This document shows positions 28,156 to 35,576 of a stretch of 48,777 bases of DNA, one piece after another. The translations under genes and the position numbers were made by a program. Each line of letters starts with the position of its first letter. The stretch's first letter is position 1. The notes under the pieces were generated by a model. It was not told where the DNA came from. It did not search any database and saw nothing but the letters and a program-made list of their open reading frames with translations. The stretch is from Treponema sp. (lineage in GTDB: Bacteria > Spirochaetota > Spirochaetia > Treponematales > Treponemataceae): positions 1 to 48,777 of the forward strand of contig JAFZLJ010000042.1 of the NCBI GenBank assembly GCA_017551545.1, in the 5' to 3' direction.

Positions 28156-29167
28156 GTTTTTCCCGCGCCTCCCGTGCAAGCGCCTGGTCAACCTGAACAA
28201 CAAATTCTTTTCCCCAATAGTCGCAAAGCATAGCGTAGGCTTGAGGTTTTAATTCAGGAACAACATCTGCATTCAAACGTCTTAAAGCCATAATTAAAAA
28301 ATGCATTGCGCTGTCGCGAACCGCTTCGTTTTCCTCTGGAGTAAGTACAAAGTCATCATGCTTTTCTTTTAGAAATTCAGATATGATTGAAAAACAGTTT
28401 GCACCAGTACAGCTGATTTTCCAGCGCTCAAGACTTTTTATTTTATTAGCTGCAGTAACCCCAGAATTATCACGATATAGTAAAACACTGTTTTTAATTC
28501 CAACATATTTATGTAAATATCTGGCAAGGAAAAAGAAAACAAGAATATCATCGGCCATAAAGTTTTCGGTATAAGGAATATTTTCAAAAGCTTTTATCAA
28601 TAAATCGCGACGGACAAGCTTTCCCCATAAGACAGAAGTAAACTGCTGTTTAACAAGCCAGTAAGTCATTATGTCACGACCATATATTTCGCCATAATAG
28701 ATTGTACCATTACGATTCTTTTCTGATTTTATAAAGTTACCATTTTCATCAAAATGACCTGCCGTAGAAGTTCCGTGAACAATGTCGGCACCAGTTTCAA
28801 TCAATGCCTTGTATAATATAGAAAGGGCACCTGCTTCCATAACATCATCACTGTCTAGTTGGGTATAATATTCACCTTTCGCTTCACAACATAAAGTACG
28901 TTTAGCTTCTACAAGACCGCGATTCTGACTGTGTTCAAGATAATGAATTTTTACAGGTTCAAGTTTATTGTGCCTGCGCCAGGAATTACATTCCTTTTGC
29001 ATAAGACCGACAATTTTCTTACATGTCCAGCCTTCTTCCGATTTTCCTTTACTTGCATCACTAAGAACAAGGACTTCAAAATCATCAAAATCCTGTGTGA
29101 TTACAGATTTAAGAGTCTGAACAAGATATTTTTCCGTATTGTAAACGGGGATGCCGATGGAAATCAA
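28121..29167 (-). CDS. Family 2 glycosyltransferase
   Basis: A GT-A fold enzyme: ISIGIPVYNTEKYLVQTLKSVITQDFDDFEVLVLSDAS is the family 2 N-terminus, LDSDDVMEAGAL carries the DxD metal/nucleotide site (about residue 110), and the acceptor half includes FMADDILVFFFLARY. It transfers a sugar from a nucleotide-sugar donor, probably to a surface glycan or protein. There is no membrane segment. The domain begins at residue 2, so the start must be the TTG at 29167. No Shine-Dalgarno precedes it, and the nearest upstream in-frame stop is only six codons away. It lies 26 bp after the lipoprotein gene. Its 3' end overlaps the convergent OLD-like gene by 35 bp. Confidence 0.85.
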   Translation of the reverse strand: MISIGIPVYNTEKYLVQTLKSVITQDFDDFEVLVLSDASKGKSEEGWTCKKIVGLMQKECNSWRRHNKLEPVKIHYLEHSQNRGLVEAKRTLCCEAKGEYYTQLDSDDVMEAGALSILYKALIETGADIVHGTSTAGHFDENGNFIKSEKNRNGTIYYGEIYGRDIMTYWLVKQQFTSVLWGKLVRRDLLIKAFENIPYTENFMADDILVFFFLARYLHKYVGIKNSVLLYRDNSGVTAANKIKSLERWKISCTGANCFSIISEFLKEKHDDFVLTPEENEAVRDSAMHFLIMALRRLNADVVPELKPQAYAMLCDYWGKEFVVQVDQALAREAREKLNGQLQLQEEK

Positions 29168-29193
29168 TGTAATATAACTAGTTTATGAATTTA

Positions 29194-31065
29194 TTATTCT
29201 TTAGGTAATACCGTATGATAAATTCCATATTTATAGAGACTTCCAGTTGCTGAATACAAAGAAGAGGTTATACCTAAACTAGAAGCGTAATCTTCATATG
29301 GCAATGTACTATAGTTTTCGATAACAGAATCACCACAATATTCTGCACTATAGTCTTTCTTTTTAATTGTTATTTTAGATATATTTTCAGGTATATAAGC
29401 CCCTCCAATATCATCATTTGTATTTCCAATTACAAAATTAAGCAAATCAACTTCTATAAGTCTGTTAACTGTCTTAAAAGACAAAAGATTATCATCATCA
29501 GTATAGAAAGCAATTCCACTATCCAAAATAACAAGTTTTTTAGGTTTTATAGCAACAATTTTCCGCGGAGCAACAAAAACATCACTTATATCGTTTAGTG
29601 CTGCATGAAAAGTATGCTCACTATTTCCAAAAGAATTTGCGCTAAACATAACCTTTTGTTTTGGAGATGTATTAGAATCATATAATAATTCACCTGATTC
29701 GTTTTTTGTAGCATATAAATATTTATCTGCTAAAGAAAACGCATTACTGTTGAAACCACAGATTTCAGCACCAGTAAAGTCTTCATCAACTCTAACAAGA
29801 GCTCCTCGAAAATAGCCACCTTTTGTTCGGGAATCAGTGTATTCTACTACTGTTTCTGGTTTATTGCTTTTTATTGCATTCATTTGATATGAAGTCATGT
29901 AAATATACCCATCCATATAAATGATATCTGATATTGTTACTGAAGGTTCTTCTATAGGAATATCATTTATTGTTTCTGCAGGGTTGTTTGAAATACCAAA
30001 ATAATTTTTAAAATTCAAAGTATATTGATCAATCTTCTTAAGATTAAACACAGTGTCGTCAGAAGTTGACTCTACCTTTGCTTTTACCAAGGAATATACA
30101 TAATCAGTAAGTGGCTCCAAAATATATATAAATCCTTTATTAACAGTAAACGAAAGTTTAAGATTGTTGCTTTTATAACAACCTGATCCCTGTAAAATTA
30201 ATTCCTGATGATTTTTTGTAGTATAACTGCCAGTTAAAGCAGATAAATCTGGATATCTGATAATCTTAGGAGTATATCGATCAATTACATATAAAGAATT
30301 ATCAGAGCGGTCTATGCATATCTGAGGTGTACTATCCTGATATGATCTATTACCATTACCAGGTGTATAAGGTGTAATATCTTTTCCTGTTGAAAAGTAA
30401 CTGTTATCTTTACTATATAAAGTCCAATAATATGTATAACTACCAACACTTCCTTGCCTTGTTGTCTTGATATAATAAATATTTCCTTCATTATCAAATG
30501 TATATGAATCTGTAACTTCAGAAACAGCAGCTGTAGATGTACCACTTATAATCTTTGCATTATCGATGTCTGAAAACTGGTAATAACCATTTGTTGTACC
30601 CTTTAATACAATATTACTACTAATAACAGGATTAACAGTAAAAGGTCCAATCTTAAGTGTAAGTTCCTTAGGCTTTTTTGTAACTTTTATTGTATTTGAT
30701 TCGGCATATACTTTTTCACCCTGGAAGGTTATCAGTTCAACTTTTACTTTGGCTTTTGAACCAACTGGAACACGATTAAACGAAACATCAAAACCAGTTT
30801 TTCTTGCATCATCAAGATTTGATCTAAATATTCTTTGATCAAAATTTCTATTATTTACAACAAGAGTGATTATTAATTTGAAGTCTATCTGTGAATCATC
30901 AAGATCTATAATTGTACGTGATGATTCCATCATTGCAGCAAGTTGCTCTCCGGTAATACTTACCTCAAAATCTTGCGCAGAGTATGCATCATTTATACAT
31001 GAAGAAAAAACTGCAGTTCCAAAAATCAAAAAGAGTGAAACAAAAAACTTAGAAAATTTACGCAT
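29194..31065 (-). CDS. Large lipoprotein, possible beta-propeller
   Basis: A 623-residue lipoprotein: MRKFSKFFVSLFLIFGTAVF then SSC gives a clear lipobox. The first approx. 130 mature residues look like an Ig-like domain (SFNRVPVGSKAKVKVELIT). The remainder has repeated blade-like motifs (TPQICIDRSDNSLYVIDR, GFIYILEPLTDYVYSL, ISDIIYMDGYIYMTSYQ) that suggest a six-bladed propeller of the NHL/Kelch kind. Start chosen at the second ATG (31065), because GGAG lies exactly six bases before it. The upstream ATG at 31077 has no site. It is probably co-transcribed with the glycosyltransferase. Function unknown; envelope location confident. Confidence 0.7.
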   Translation of the reverse strand: MRKFSKFFVSLFLIFGTAVFSSCINDAYSAQDFEVSITGEQLAAMMESSRTIIDLDDSQIDFKLIITLVVNNRNFDQRIFRSNLDDARKTGFDVSFNRVPVGSKAKVKVELITFQGEKVYAESNTIKVTKKPKELTLKIGPFTVNPVISSNIVLKGTTNGYYQFSDIDNAKIISGTSTAAVSEVTDSYTFDNEGNIYYIKTTRQGSVGSYTYYWTLYSKDNSYFSTGKDITPYTPGNGNRSYQDSTPQICIDRSDNSLYVIDRYTPKIIRYPDLSALTGSYTTKNHQELILQGSGCYKSNNLKLSFTVNKGFIYILEPLTDYVYSLVKAKVESTSDDTVFNLKKIDQYTLNFKNYFGISNNPAETINDIPIEEPSVTISDIIYMDGYIYMTSYQMNAIKSNKPETVVEYTDSRTKGGYFRGALVRVDEDFTGAEICGFNSNAFSLADKYLYATKNESGELLYDSNTSPKQKVMFSANSFGNSEHTFHAALNDISDVFVAPRKIVAIKPKKLVILDSGIAFYTDDDNLLSFKTVNRLIEVDLLNFVIGNTNDDIGGAYIPENISKITIKKKDYSAEYCGDSVIENYSTLPYEDYASSLGITSSLYSATGSLYKYGIYHTVLPKE

Positions 31066-31094
31066 CTTAAACTCCATAATTATATTGTAAAAAT

Positions 31095-31123
31095 ATAATA
31101 TCTGATTAATACAATAAAATCAA
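31095..31123 (-). promoter_or_regulatory. Promoter of the lipoprotein-glycosyltransferase operon
   Basis: TTGATT (31123-31118), 17 bp, TATTAT (31100-31095), with transcription predicted near 31088. This leaves a leader of about 22 bases to the Shine-Dalgarno-supported ATG. Confidence 0.6.
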
Positions 31124-31134
31124 TTGAGGAAAAT

Positions 31135-31163
31135 TTGACATCCATAATCTCTTATGTTATATT
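31135..31163 (+). promoter_or_regulatory. Strong plus-strand promoter of a candidate RNA
   Basis: TTGACA (31135-31140), 17 bp, TATATT (31158-31163). Transcription should begin near 31170. The nearest downstream gene starts 370 bp later and has its own promoter, so the immediate product is likely a non-coding or long leader RNA. Confidence 0.65.
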
Positions 31164-31169
31164 TGAGTC

Positions 31170-31292
31170 AGTTCGTGGACTGCATTTGTATGCAGTTGTT
31201 TCGCTTGTATTCAAGCCGCGGCTCATTAATTCCCCTGCATCTTGCAGGGGATATTAAAAATCCCCACTATATATATGTCCAAAAAAAAGGAC
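31170..31292 (+). ncRNA. Candidate structured RNA with competing hairpins
   Basis: Starting at the predicted transcription start there is a 7-bp stem ACTGCAT/ATGCAGT with a UUGU loop (31179-31196) and a 10-base self-complementary AGCCGCGGCT (31214-31223). Then come two hairpins that share bases: TCCCCTGC/GCAGGGGA (31231-31251) and GGGGAT/ATCCCC (31247-31265). A final GTCC/GGAC pair closes eight A's (31277-31292). The shared GGGGA segment can pair either way, as in attenuators. No open frame here resembles a protein. Whether it is a free small RNA or part of the antiporter leader is unknown. Confidence 0.4.
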
Positions 31293-31367
31293 TTATTACA
31301 AAAATTTTAGTAAATTTCTTAAAAAAATGTATTTTTTTCACCTTCCATACGGCATAAGAATAAAAAG

Positions 31368-31466
31368 CGGGGTTTTAGGGGCGGCAGCCCCTAGGCGGGT
31401 GGGTAGCGGAAAAGACCGCAGCAAAGCGAGGACTTTGGAGCGCAGGGCGGTGCTCCGCCCTCCCCT
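31368..31466. repeat. GC-rich three-hairpin island
   Basis: Within AT-rich DNA this block holds three perfect short stems in a row: TAGGGGC/GCCCCTA (31376-31393), GCGG/CCGC (31406-31419) and GGGCGG/CCGCCC (31445-31460). It has the look of a dispersed palindromic element, though only one copy is in the window. It ends just before the antiporter promoter and could also act as a terminator or insulator for the RNA upstream. Confidence 0.55.
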
Positions 31467-31478
31467 ATAAAAGAAAAA

Positions 31479-31507
31479 TTGCGCCATGACATTTCATGTG
31501 TTATAAT
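31479..31507 (+). promoter_or_regulatory. Promoter of the NhaC-type antiporter
   Basis: TTGCGC (31479-31484), 17 bp, consensus TATAAT (31502-31507), with a short leader containing AGGAG eight bases before the ATG. Confidence 0.65.
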
Positions 31508-31538
31508 TAAATAAACTAAAAACTCAGGAGTTTTAAAA

Positions 31539-33065
31539 ATGTCAGGAACATTTTGGGCTTTGGTGCCGGCAATCGTGGCTATTGCTTTGGCGCTCATTTC
31601 TAAGGAAGTTTATTCTTCCCTTTTTGTTGGTATTGTAATTGGTGGTATTTTCTATGCCATTGATGCAGGAACCGGATTCACAGGATTCTTAACACACGTT
31701 TTCACAGATGGATTTGCAGGTTCTCTTGCAGATGCTTACAATGTTGGTATTCTGGTATTCCTGGTTCTTCTGGGAATTATGGTTGCCCTTATGAACAAGG
31801 CAGGCGGATCTGCTGCATTCGGACGCTGGGCAAAAAAGCACATCAAGACAAAGGTTGGTGCTCAGGTTGCAACAATCATTCTTGGTATCTGTATTTTTAT
31901 CGACGACTACTTCAACTGTCTTACTGTAGGTTCTGTTATGAAGCCTGTTACAGACAAGTATGGAGTTTCTAAAGAAAAGCTTGCATATTTGATTGACTCT
32001 ACAGCCGCTCCGGTTTGTATTATTGCTCCGGTTTCTTCATGGGCTGCCGCAGTTGCAGGATTTGTTACAGAAGGCGAAAACGGAATCGGACTTTTCTGTA
32101 AAGCTATTCCTTTCAACTTCTACGCAATCATGACATTGTTTATGATGTTTGCAATGGTATTCATGAAGTTTGAATACGGACAGATGTCTAAATACGAAAA
32201 GGCTCTTGCTGTTATGAGCGAAGAACCAACAGAAGAAGAAGCTGCCGCAGTTGAATCAAAAGGCAAGGTAATTGACCTTCTTCTCCCTGTAATCGTACTT
32301 ATTATTCTTTGTGTAATTGGTTTGATTTATTCAGGCGGATTCTTTGACGGTGAATCTGATTCTCACTTGAACTTTATTGATGCATTCTCTAACGCAGATG
32401 CTTCGGTTGGTTTGCTTTACGGTTCATTCGGCGCTTTGATTCTTGCAATCATCTTCTATCTTTGCCGCAGAGTTCTTTCTTTCAAGGATGCAGCTGCTTG
32501 TATTCCAGAAGGCTTTAAGGCAATGGTTCCGGCTATTTTGATTTTGACTTTGGCATGGACACTTAAAGGCATGACAGACAGCCTTGGTGCAAAAGATTAT
32601 GTTGCAGGTCTTGTAGAAGGAAGTGCAGCTGGACTTAAGATGTTCTTACCTGCAATTATCTTTGTAATTGCCTGCTTCCTTGCATTTGCAACAGGAACTT
32701 CTTGGGGAACCTTTGGTATTTTGATTCCAATCTGTATTGCAGCATTCCCAGAAGGAGCAATCAGAATTGTTTCAATTTCTGCTTGTATGGCAGGGGCTGT
32801 TTGTGGTGACCACTGTTCTCCAATTTCTGATACAACAATTATGGCTTCTGCCGGTGCTCAGTGTGAACACGTAAATCATGTTTCTACACAGCTTCCATAT
32901 GCAATCACATGTGCTGCAGTTTCATTCGTAGCATATCTTGTTGCAGGACTTACTTTGAGTCTTGGAGTTGTTGCTTCAGGAATCATTTCTTGGATTATCG
33001 GACTTGTAGTTCTCTTTGTTGTTCTGTTCTTTATTAAGAATAAACAGAAGAAAGTGCAGGCCTAG
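31539..33065 (+). CDS. NhaC-family Na+/H+ antiporter or related carboxylate/amine antiporter
   Basis: A polytopic membrane protein of 508 residues with about 11-12 helices. Signatures of the NhaC family are FIDDYFNCLTVGSVMKPVTD, DSTAAPVCIIAPVSSWAAAVAG and, in the second half, GTSWGTFGILIPICIAAFP followed by GDHCSPISDTTIMASAGA, which carry the conserved charged residues. A cytoplasmic acidic loop (SEEPTEEEAAAVESKGK) lies mid-protein. Relatives exchange Na+ for H+ or swap organic acids or amines, so the exact substrate is not certain. The gene has its own promoter and good ribosome binding site, and may also be reached by transcripts from 31170. A family B inverted repeat follows the stop. Confidence 0.8.
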   Translation: MSGTFWALVPAIVAIALALISKEVYSSLFVGIVIGGIFYAIDAGTGFTGFLTHVFTDGFAGSLADAYNVGILVFLVLLGIMVALMNKAGGSAAFGRWAKKHIKTKVGAQVATIILGICIFIDDYFNCLTVGSVMKPVTDKYGVSKEKLAYLIDSTAAPVCIIAPVSSWAAAVAGFVTEGENGIGLFCKAIPFNFYAIMTLFMMFAMVFMKFEYGQMSKYEKALAVMSEEPTEEEAAAVESKGKVIDLLLPVIVLIILCVIGLIYSGGFFDGESDSHLNFIDAFSNADASVGLLYGSFGALILAIIFYLCRRVLSFKDAAACIPEGFKAMVPAILILTLAWTLKGMTDSLGAKDYVAGLVEGSAAGLKMFLPAIIFVIACFLAFATGTSWGTFGILIPICIAAFPEGAIRIVSISACMAGAVCGDHCSPISDTTIMASAGAQCEHVNHVSTQLPYAITCAAVSFVAYLVAGLTLSLGVVASGIISWIIGLVVLFVVLFFIKNKQKKVQA

Positions 33066-33067
33066 TC

Positions 33068-33190
33068 CGTCATTGCGCAAGTTTGTGAAGCAAACTTGGT
33101 AAGCTCTGCGACAGGAGCTCAGCGACGTGGCAATCCACGTGCAAGAAGGCATACTTATAATGGATTGCCACGCTTCGCTCGCAATGACGA
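33068..33190. repeat. Family B inverted pair 2, with an internal insertion
   Basis: The left arm begins CGTCATTGCG and, after an extra self-complementary stretch (CAAGTTTGTGAAGCAAACTTG), resumes as CAGCGACGTGGCAATCCACG. The right arm TGGATTGCCACGCTTCGCTC then GCAATGACG (33161-33189) overlaps the 3' end of the esterase gene and supplies its last codons. It lies at the convergent junction of the antiporter and esterase genes. Confidence 0.85.
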
Positions 33191-34309
33191 GGCAATTTTT
33201 ATAGCCGCGGCGTGATGGGTTATATATCCTGGATGTCCGCGGCTTCCTTTTTCTTCAGGCGTTTTTTCAAGTTCAAAAAGTGATTCAAGTTCGAGAGTGT
33301 AAACATCCTTGTCGCCGGTTGCTGTCTTGTATTCGTCTACGCCTTTTTGAATAAGTGCAGGCACAGTCTGTAACGAAAGCATTCCCCAACACCACAGGAT
33401 TTTTGCATTCGGGTTGTGGGAGCGGATTACGGTGAGGAAGTTTTTAACTGCTGAGATGATTTCTTTTTGCGGCCCTTCGACAGGCTCAGGAACCCCAATA
33501 CAACCATGCAGTTCTTGACCATCTTGGGGTCCCTGAGCTTGTCGAAGGGCCCCGCTATTCATTCCACTTTCATCATTAGTTCCTAGATTAATTACTACAT
33601 AGTCCGAACCACGGCCGTTGTTAAAATCCCATTTTTGCTGTGAGCCTGACGCAACACTGTTTGCATCTTTTAAAACAGAACAAACCTGTTCGTAATGCGG
33701 CGGAATCTTGCAATCCATATTGCCGTCCCAGGCCCAGCAGATTCCCCAGCCGCTTTTGCCCATTGTGTTCCAGTCGGCATTCATAAGTTTTGCAGTCTGA
33801 ATGGCATAAGTTTTACTGGCGCTCATCCACTGGCAGATCCAGTCCATTTCGTCAGGAGCACCTACAGTTCCTTCTCCGGCTGTAATACTGTCGCCAACAA
33901 ATTCAATAGTGCAGCTGCGTGGAGCAACAGGAACAAACTCCCCTGCTTCATCAAGCCCAATTGCATGAATCACAAGAGAATGAGTACTGTCATCATTCAT
34001 AGGTTGAGTATCTTTTATAATAGAAATCAGATTTTCTTTTTCCGGATTCATATTTCGCGCAAGGCAGTACCAGGTCTTTTCCTTATTAAGCATAAAGCGG
34101 CTTACCGGAGCTCCGTTCACCTCAACAGCCAGCCAGTGTTCAAGATTATCATAAGTAGTAGAAATGCAAACCCAGATTTCACGGGCCTTTATATTAACTT
34201 CAAGTGCAGCACCACCCCAGAATAAAGTCAGCTGTTCATCATCATTTTTATAAACATTGCGACCCAGAATGCGTTTGTGGTCAATTTTATTTAATTTATA
34301 TTCCTTCAT
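33155..34309 (-). CDS. CE2-like SGNH/GDSL carbohydrate esterase
   Basis: An N-terminal beta-sandwich (LTLFWGGAALEVNI, WLAVEVNGAPVSRFML) is followed by an SGNH hydrolase domain with EFVGDSITAGEG (Ser141), KSGWGICWAWDG, VINLGTNDESG and a C-terminal HPGYITHHAAA with the catalytic His. This arrangement is that of carbohydrate esterase family 2, which removes acetyl groups from mannan or xylan. Two oppositely oriented family A repeats encode residues about 253-280 (GALRQAQGPQ ... VPEPVEGPQK), and a family B repeat encodes the last residues (LRAKRGNPL). No signal peptide, so it probably acts on imported acetylated oligosaccharides. No Shine-Dalgarno; a TACAAT seven bases upstream suggests a leaderless mRNA. 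Divergent from GH130. Confidence 0.8.
   Translation of the reverse strand: MKEYKLNKIDHKRILGRNVYKNDDEQLTLFWGGAALEVNIKAREIWVCISTTYDNLEHWLAVEVNGAPVSRFMLNKEKTWYCLARNMNPEKENLISIIKDTQPMNDDSTHSLVIHAIGLDEAGEFVPVAPRSCTIEFVGDSITAGEGTVGAPDEMDWICQWMSASKTYAIQTAKLMNADWNTMGKSGWGICWAWDGNMDCKIPPHYEQVCSVLKDANSVASGSQQKWDFNNGRGSDYVVINLGTNDESGMNSGALRQAQGPQDGQELHGCIGVPEPVEGPQKEIISAVKNFLTVIRSHNPNAKILWCWGMLSLQTVPALIQKGVDEYKTATGDKDVYTLELESLFELEKTPEEKGSRGHPGYITHHAAAIKIASSLRAKRGNPL
33470..33553. repeat. Two inverted family A repeats inside the esterase gene
   Basis: GGCCCTTCGACAGGCTCAGG then AACCCC (33471-33496) and, 30 bp on, GGGGTCCCTGAGCTTGTCGA then AGGGCCCC (33526-33553). The pair could fold into a long hairpin in the mRNA, yet the reading frame is maintained across both copies. 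Confidence 0.9.
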
Positions 34310-34316
34310 GGTTATT

Positions 34317-34345
34317 ATTGTATATATTAATTATGAAAATTTCTA
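34317..34345 (-). promoter_or_regulatory. Esterase promoter, predicted leaderless
   Basis: TAGAAA (34345-34340), 17 bp, TACAAT (34322-34317). Seven bases separate the -10 box from the ATG at 34309, so transcription would start at or next to the start codon. No ribosome binding site is visible. Confidence 0.45.
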
Positions 34346-34349
34346 TGTG

Positions 34350-34378
34350 AATTGCCGCACCTTCGGCTCGTAATGACG
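34350..34378. repeat. Family B repeat, partial copy 3
   Basis: GAATTGCCGCACCTTCGGCT then CGTAATGACG: a shortened, diverged single arm in the divergent esterase/GH130 gap. Confidence 0.7.
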
Positions 34379-34391
34379 TGTTTTTTTTTAC

Positions 34392-34426
34392 TTGCTTTTC
34401 ACTTAAATTAAGTTTATTATTTAAGT
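34392..34426 (+). promoter_or_regulatory. GH130-GH36 promoter with embedded palindrome
   Basis: TTGCTT (34392-34397), 17 bp, TATTAT (34415-34420). The spacer contains the perfect palindrome ACTTAAATTAAGT (34401-34413), and a further half-site ATTTAAGT (34419-34426) mirrors its left arm ACTTAAAT across ten bases. A regulator bound here would cover both promoter boxes, so substrate-dependent control of the mannan genes is likely. Confidence 0.5.
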
Positions 34427-34449
34427 AAATTATATATAAGAGGTATATC

Positions 34450-35469
34450 ATGAGCAAAATCATCAGCGGGGGAAATCTCCCTAACATTCCATGGCAGGAC
34501 AAACCAAAAGACTGGTGGCTTCCAATCTGGCGTTACAGCGAAAATCCTGTAATCGGACGTAATCCGTTCCCGGGTATGGGACGTATCTTTAACAGTGCAG
34601 TAGTTCCTTTTAATGGAAAATTCAAGGGAGTTTTCCGTTCAGAAGATGCACACGCACGTCCATTCCTTTATCTTGGAGATTCAGACGACGGTATTCACTG
34701 GGAGTTCCAGACAGAAAAAATCCATATGCACGACCCCGACGGCAAGCCTCATGATCCGTTCTATGCTTATGACCCTCGCTGTGTCTGCATTGACGGTACT
34801 TACTACATCATGTGGTGCGGTGACTTTGATGGTGCTGCAATTGGTGTTGCTTCTACAAAAGACTTCAAGGATTTCACTCGTCTTGAAAATCCGTTCCTCC
34901 CGTTTAACCGCAATGCTGTACTTTTCCCACGCAAAATCAACAATAAATATGTAATGCTCTCTCGTCCAAGTGATTCAGGACATACTCCTTTTGGCGATAT
35001 CCTTCTTTCTCAATCTCCTGATATGAAATACTGGGGTGAACATCGTCTTGTTATGCAAAAAGGTGGTGACGGCTGGTGGCAGGGACTCAAAATTGGATGT
35101 GGTCCTGTACCTATTGAAACAGACGAAGGCTGGCTCATGTTCTATCACGGAGTTTGCCAGACTTGCAGCGGTTACGTTTATTCCTTCTCTGCAGCAATTC
35201 TAGACATAGATAATCCTTCCATTGTAAAATATCGCTGTGGTGACTACATGCTCACTCCGGAAGAAATCTACGAAACAACTGGTTTTGTTCCAAATGTATG
35301 CTTCCCTGTAGCAGCACTCACCGACGAAGCAACAGGACGCATTGCAATTTACTACGGCTGCGCAGATACAGTTACAGGACTTTGCTTTACTACTGTTGAT
35401 GAGACAATAAAATATATCAAAGACCACAACGAGCTTCAGTTCTGGGATAAGGATGAGGGCCGGTTTTAA
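34450..35469 (+). CDS. GH130 beta-mannoside phosphorylase
   Basis: Five-bladed beta-propeller enzyme of glycoside hydrolase family 130. Visible signatures are NPVIGRNPFPGMGRIFNSAVVPFNGKF, SDDGIHWE, the YAYDPRCVCIDGTYYIMWCGDFDG stretch containing the probable proton-donor Asp, FPFNRNAVLFPRKIN-like segment and YHGVCQTCSGYVYSFSAAILD. GH130 enzymes phosphorolyse beta-1,4-mannosides to mannose 1-phosphate; the sequence looks like the mannooligosaccharide group more than the mannosylglucose group, but this cannot be fixed by eye. No signal peptide, so it is cytoplasmic. GAGG lies six bases before the ATG. It is followed by GH36 with only a repeat in between, consistent with one operon. Confidence 0.85.
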   Translation: MSKIISGGNLPNIPWQDKPKDWWLPIWRYSENPVIGRNPFPGMGRIFNSAVVPFNGKFKGVFRSEDAHARPFLYLGDSDDGIHWEFQTEKIHMHDPDGKPHDPFYAYDPRCVCIDGTYYIMWCGDFDGAAIGVASTKDFKDFTRLENPFLPFNRNAVLFPRKINNKYVMLSRPSDSGHTPFGDILLSQSPDMKYWGEHRLVMQKGGDGWWQGLKIGCGPVPIETDEGWLMFYHGVCQTCSGYVYSFSAAILDIDNPSIVKYRCGDYMLTPEEIYETTGFVPNVCFPVAALTDEATGRIAIYYGCADTVTGLCFTTVDETIKYIKDHNELQFWDKDEGRF

Positions 35470-35473
35470 TACA

Positions 35474-35564
35474 GTGGATTGCTTCGCCTTCGGCTCGCAA
35501 TGACGTTCTTTGCAGGAGCGCAGCGACCCGTCATTGCGAGGAGCGCAGCGACGTGGCAATCCAC
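35474..35564. repeat. Family B inverted pair 4 between GH130 and GH36
   Basis: GTGGATTGCTTCGCCTTCGG then CTCGCAATGACG (35474-35505) is mirrored by CGTCATTGCGAGGAGCGCAG then CGACGTGGCAATCCAC (35529-35564). The copy ends three bases before the Shine-Dalgarno of the GH36 gene. Confidence 0.9.
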
Positions 35565-35576
35565 ACAGGAGAATCC

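Noticed and set aside
31154..31357. A 67-codon plus-strand frame in the long gap
   Set aside because: It starts within the -10 box, before the predicted transcription start, has no Shine-Dalgarno, and runs through the hairpins; treated as RNA.
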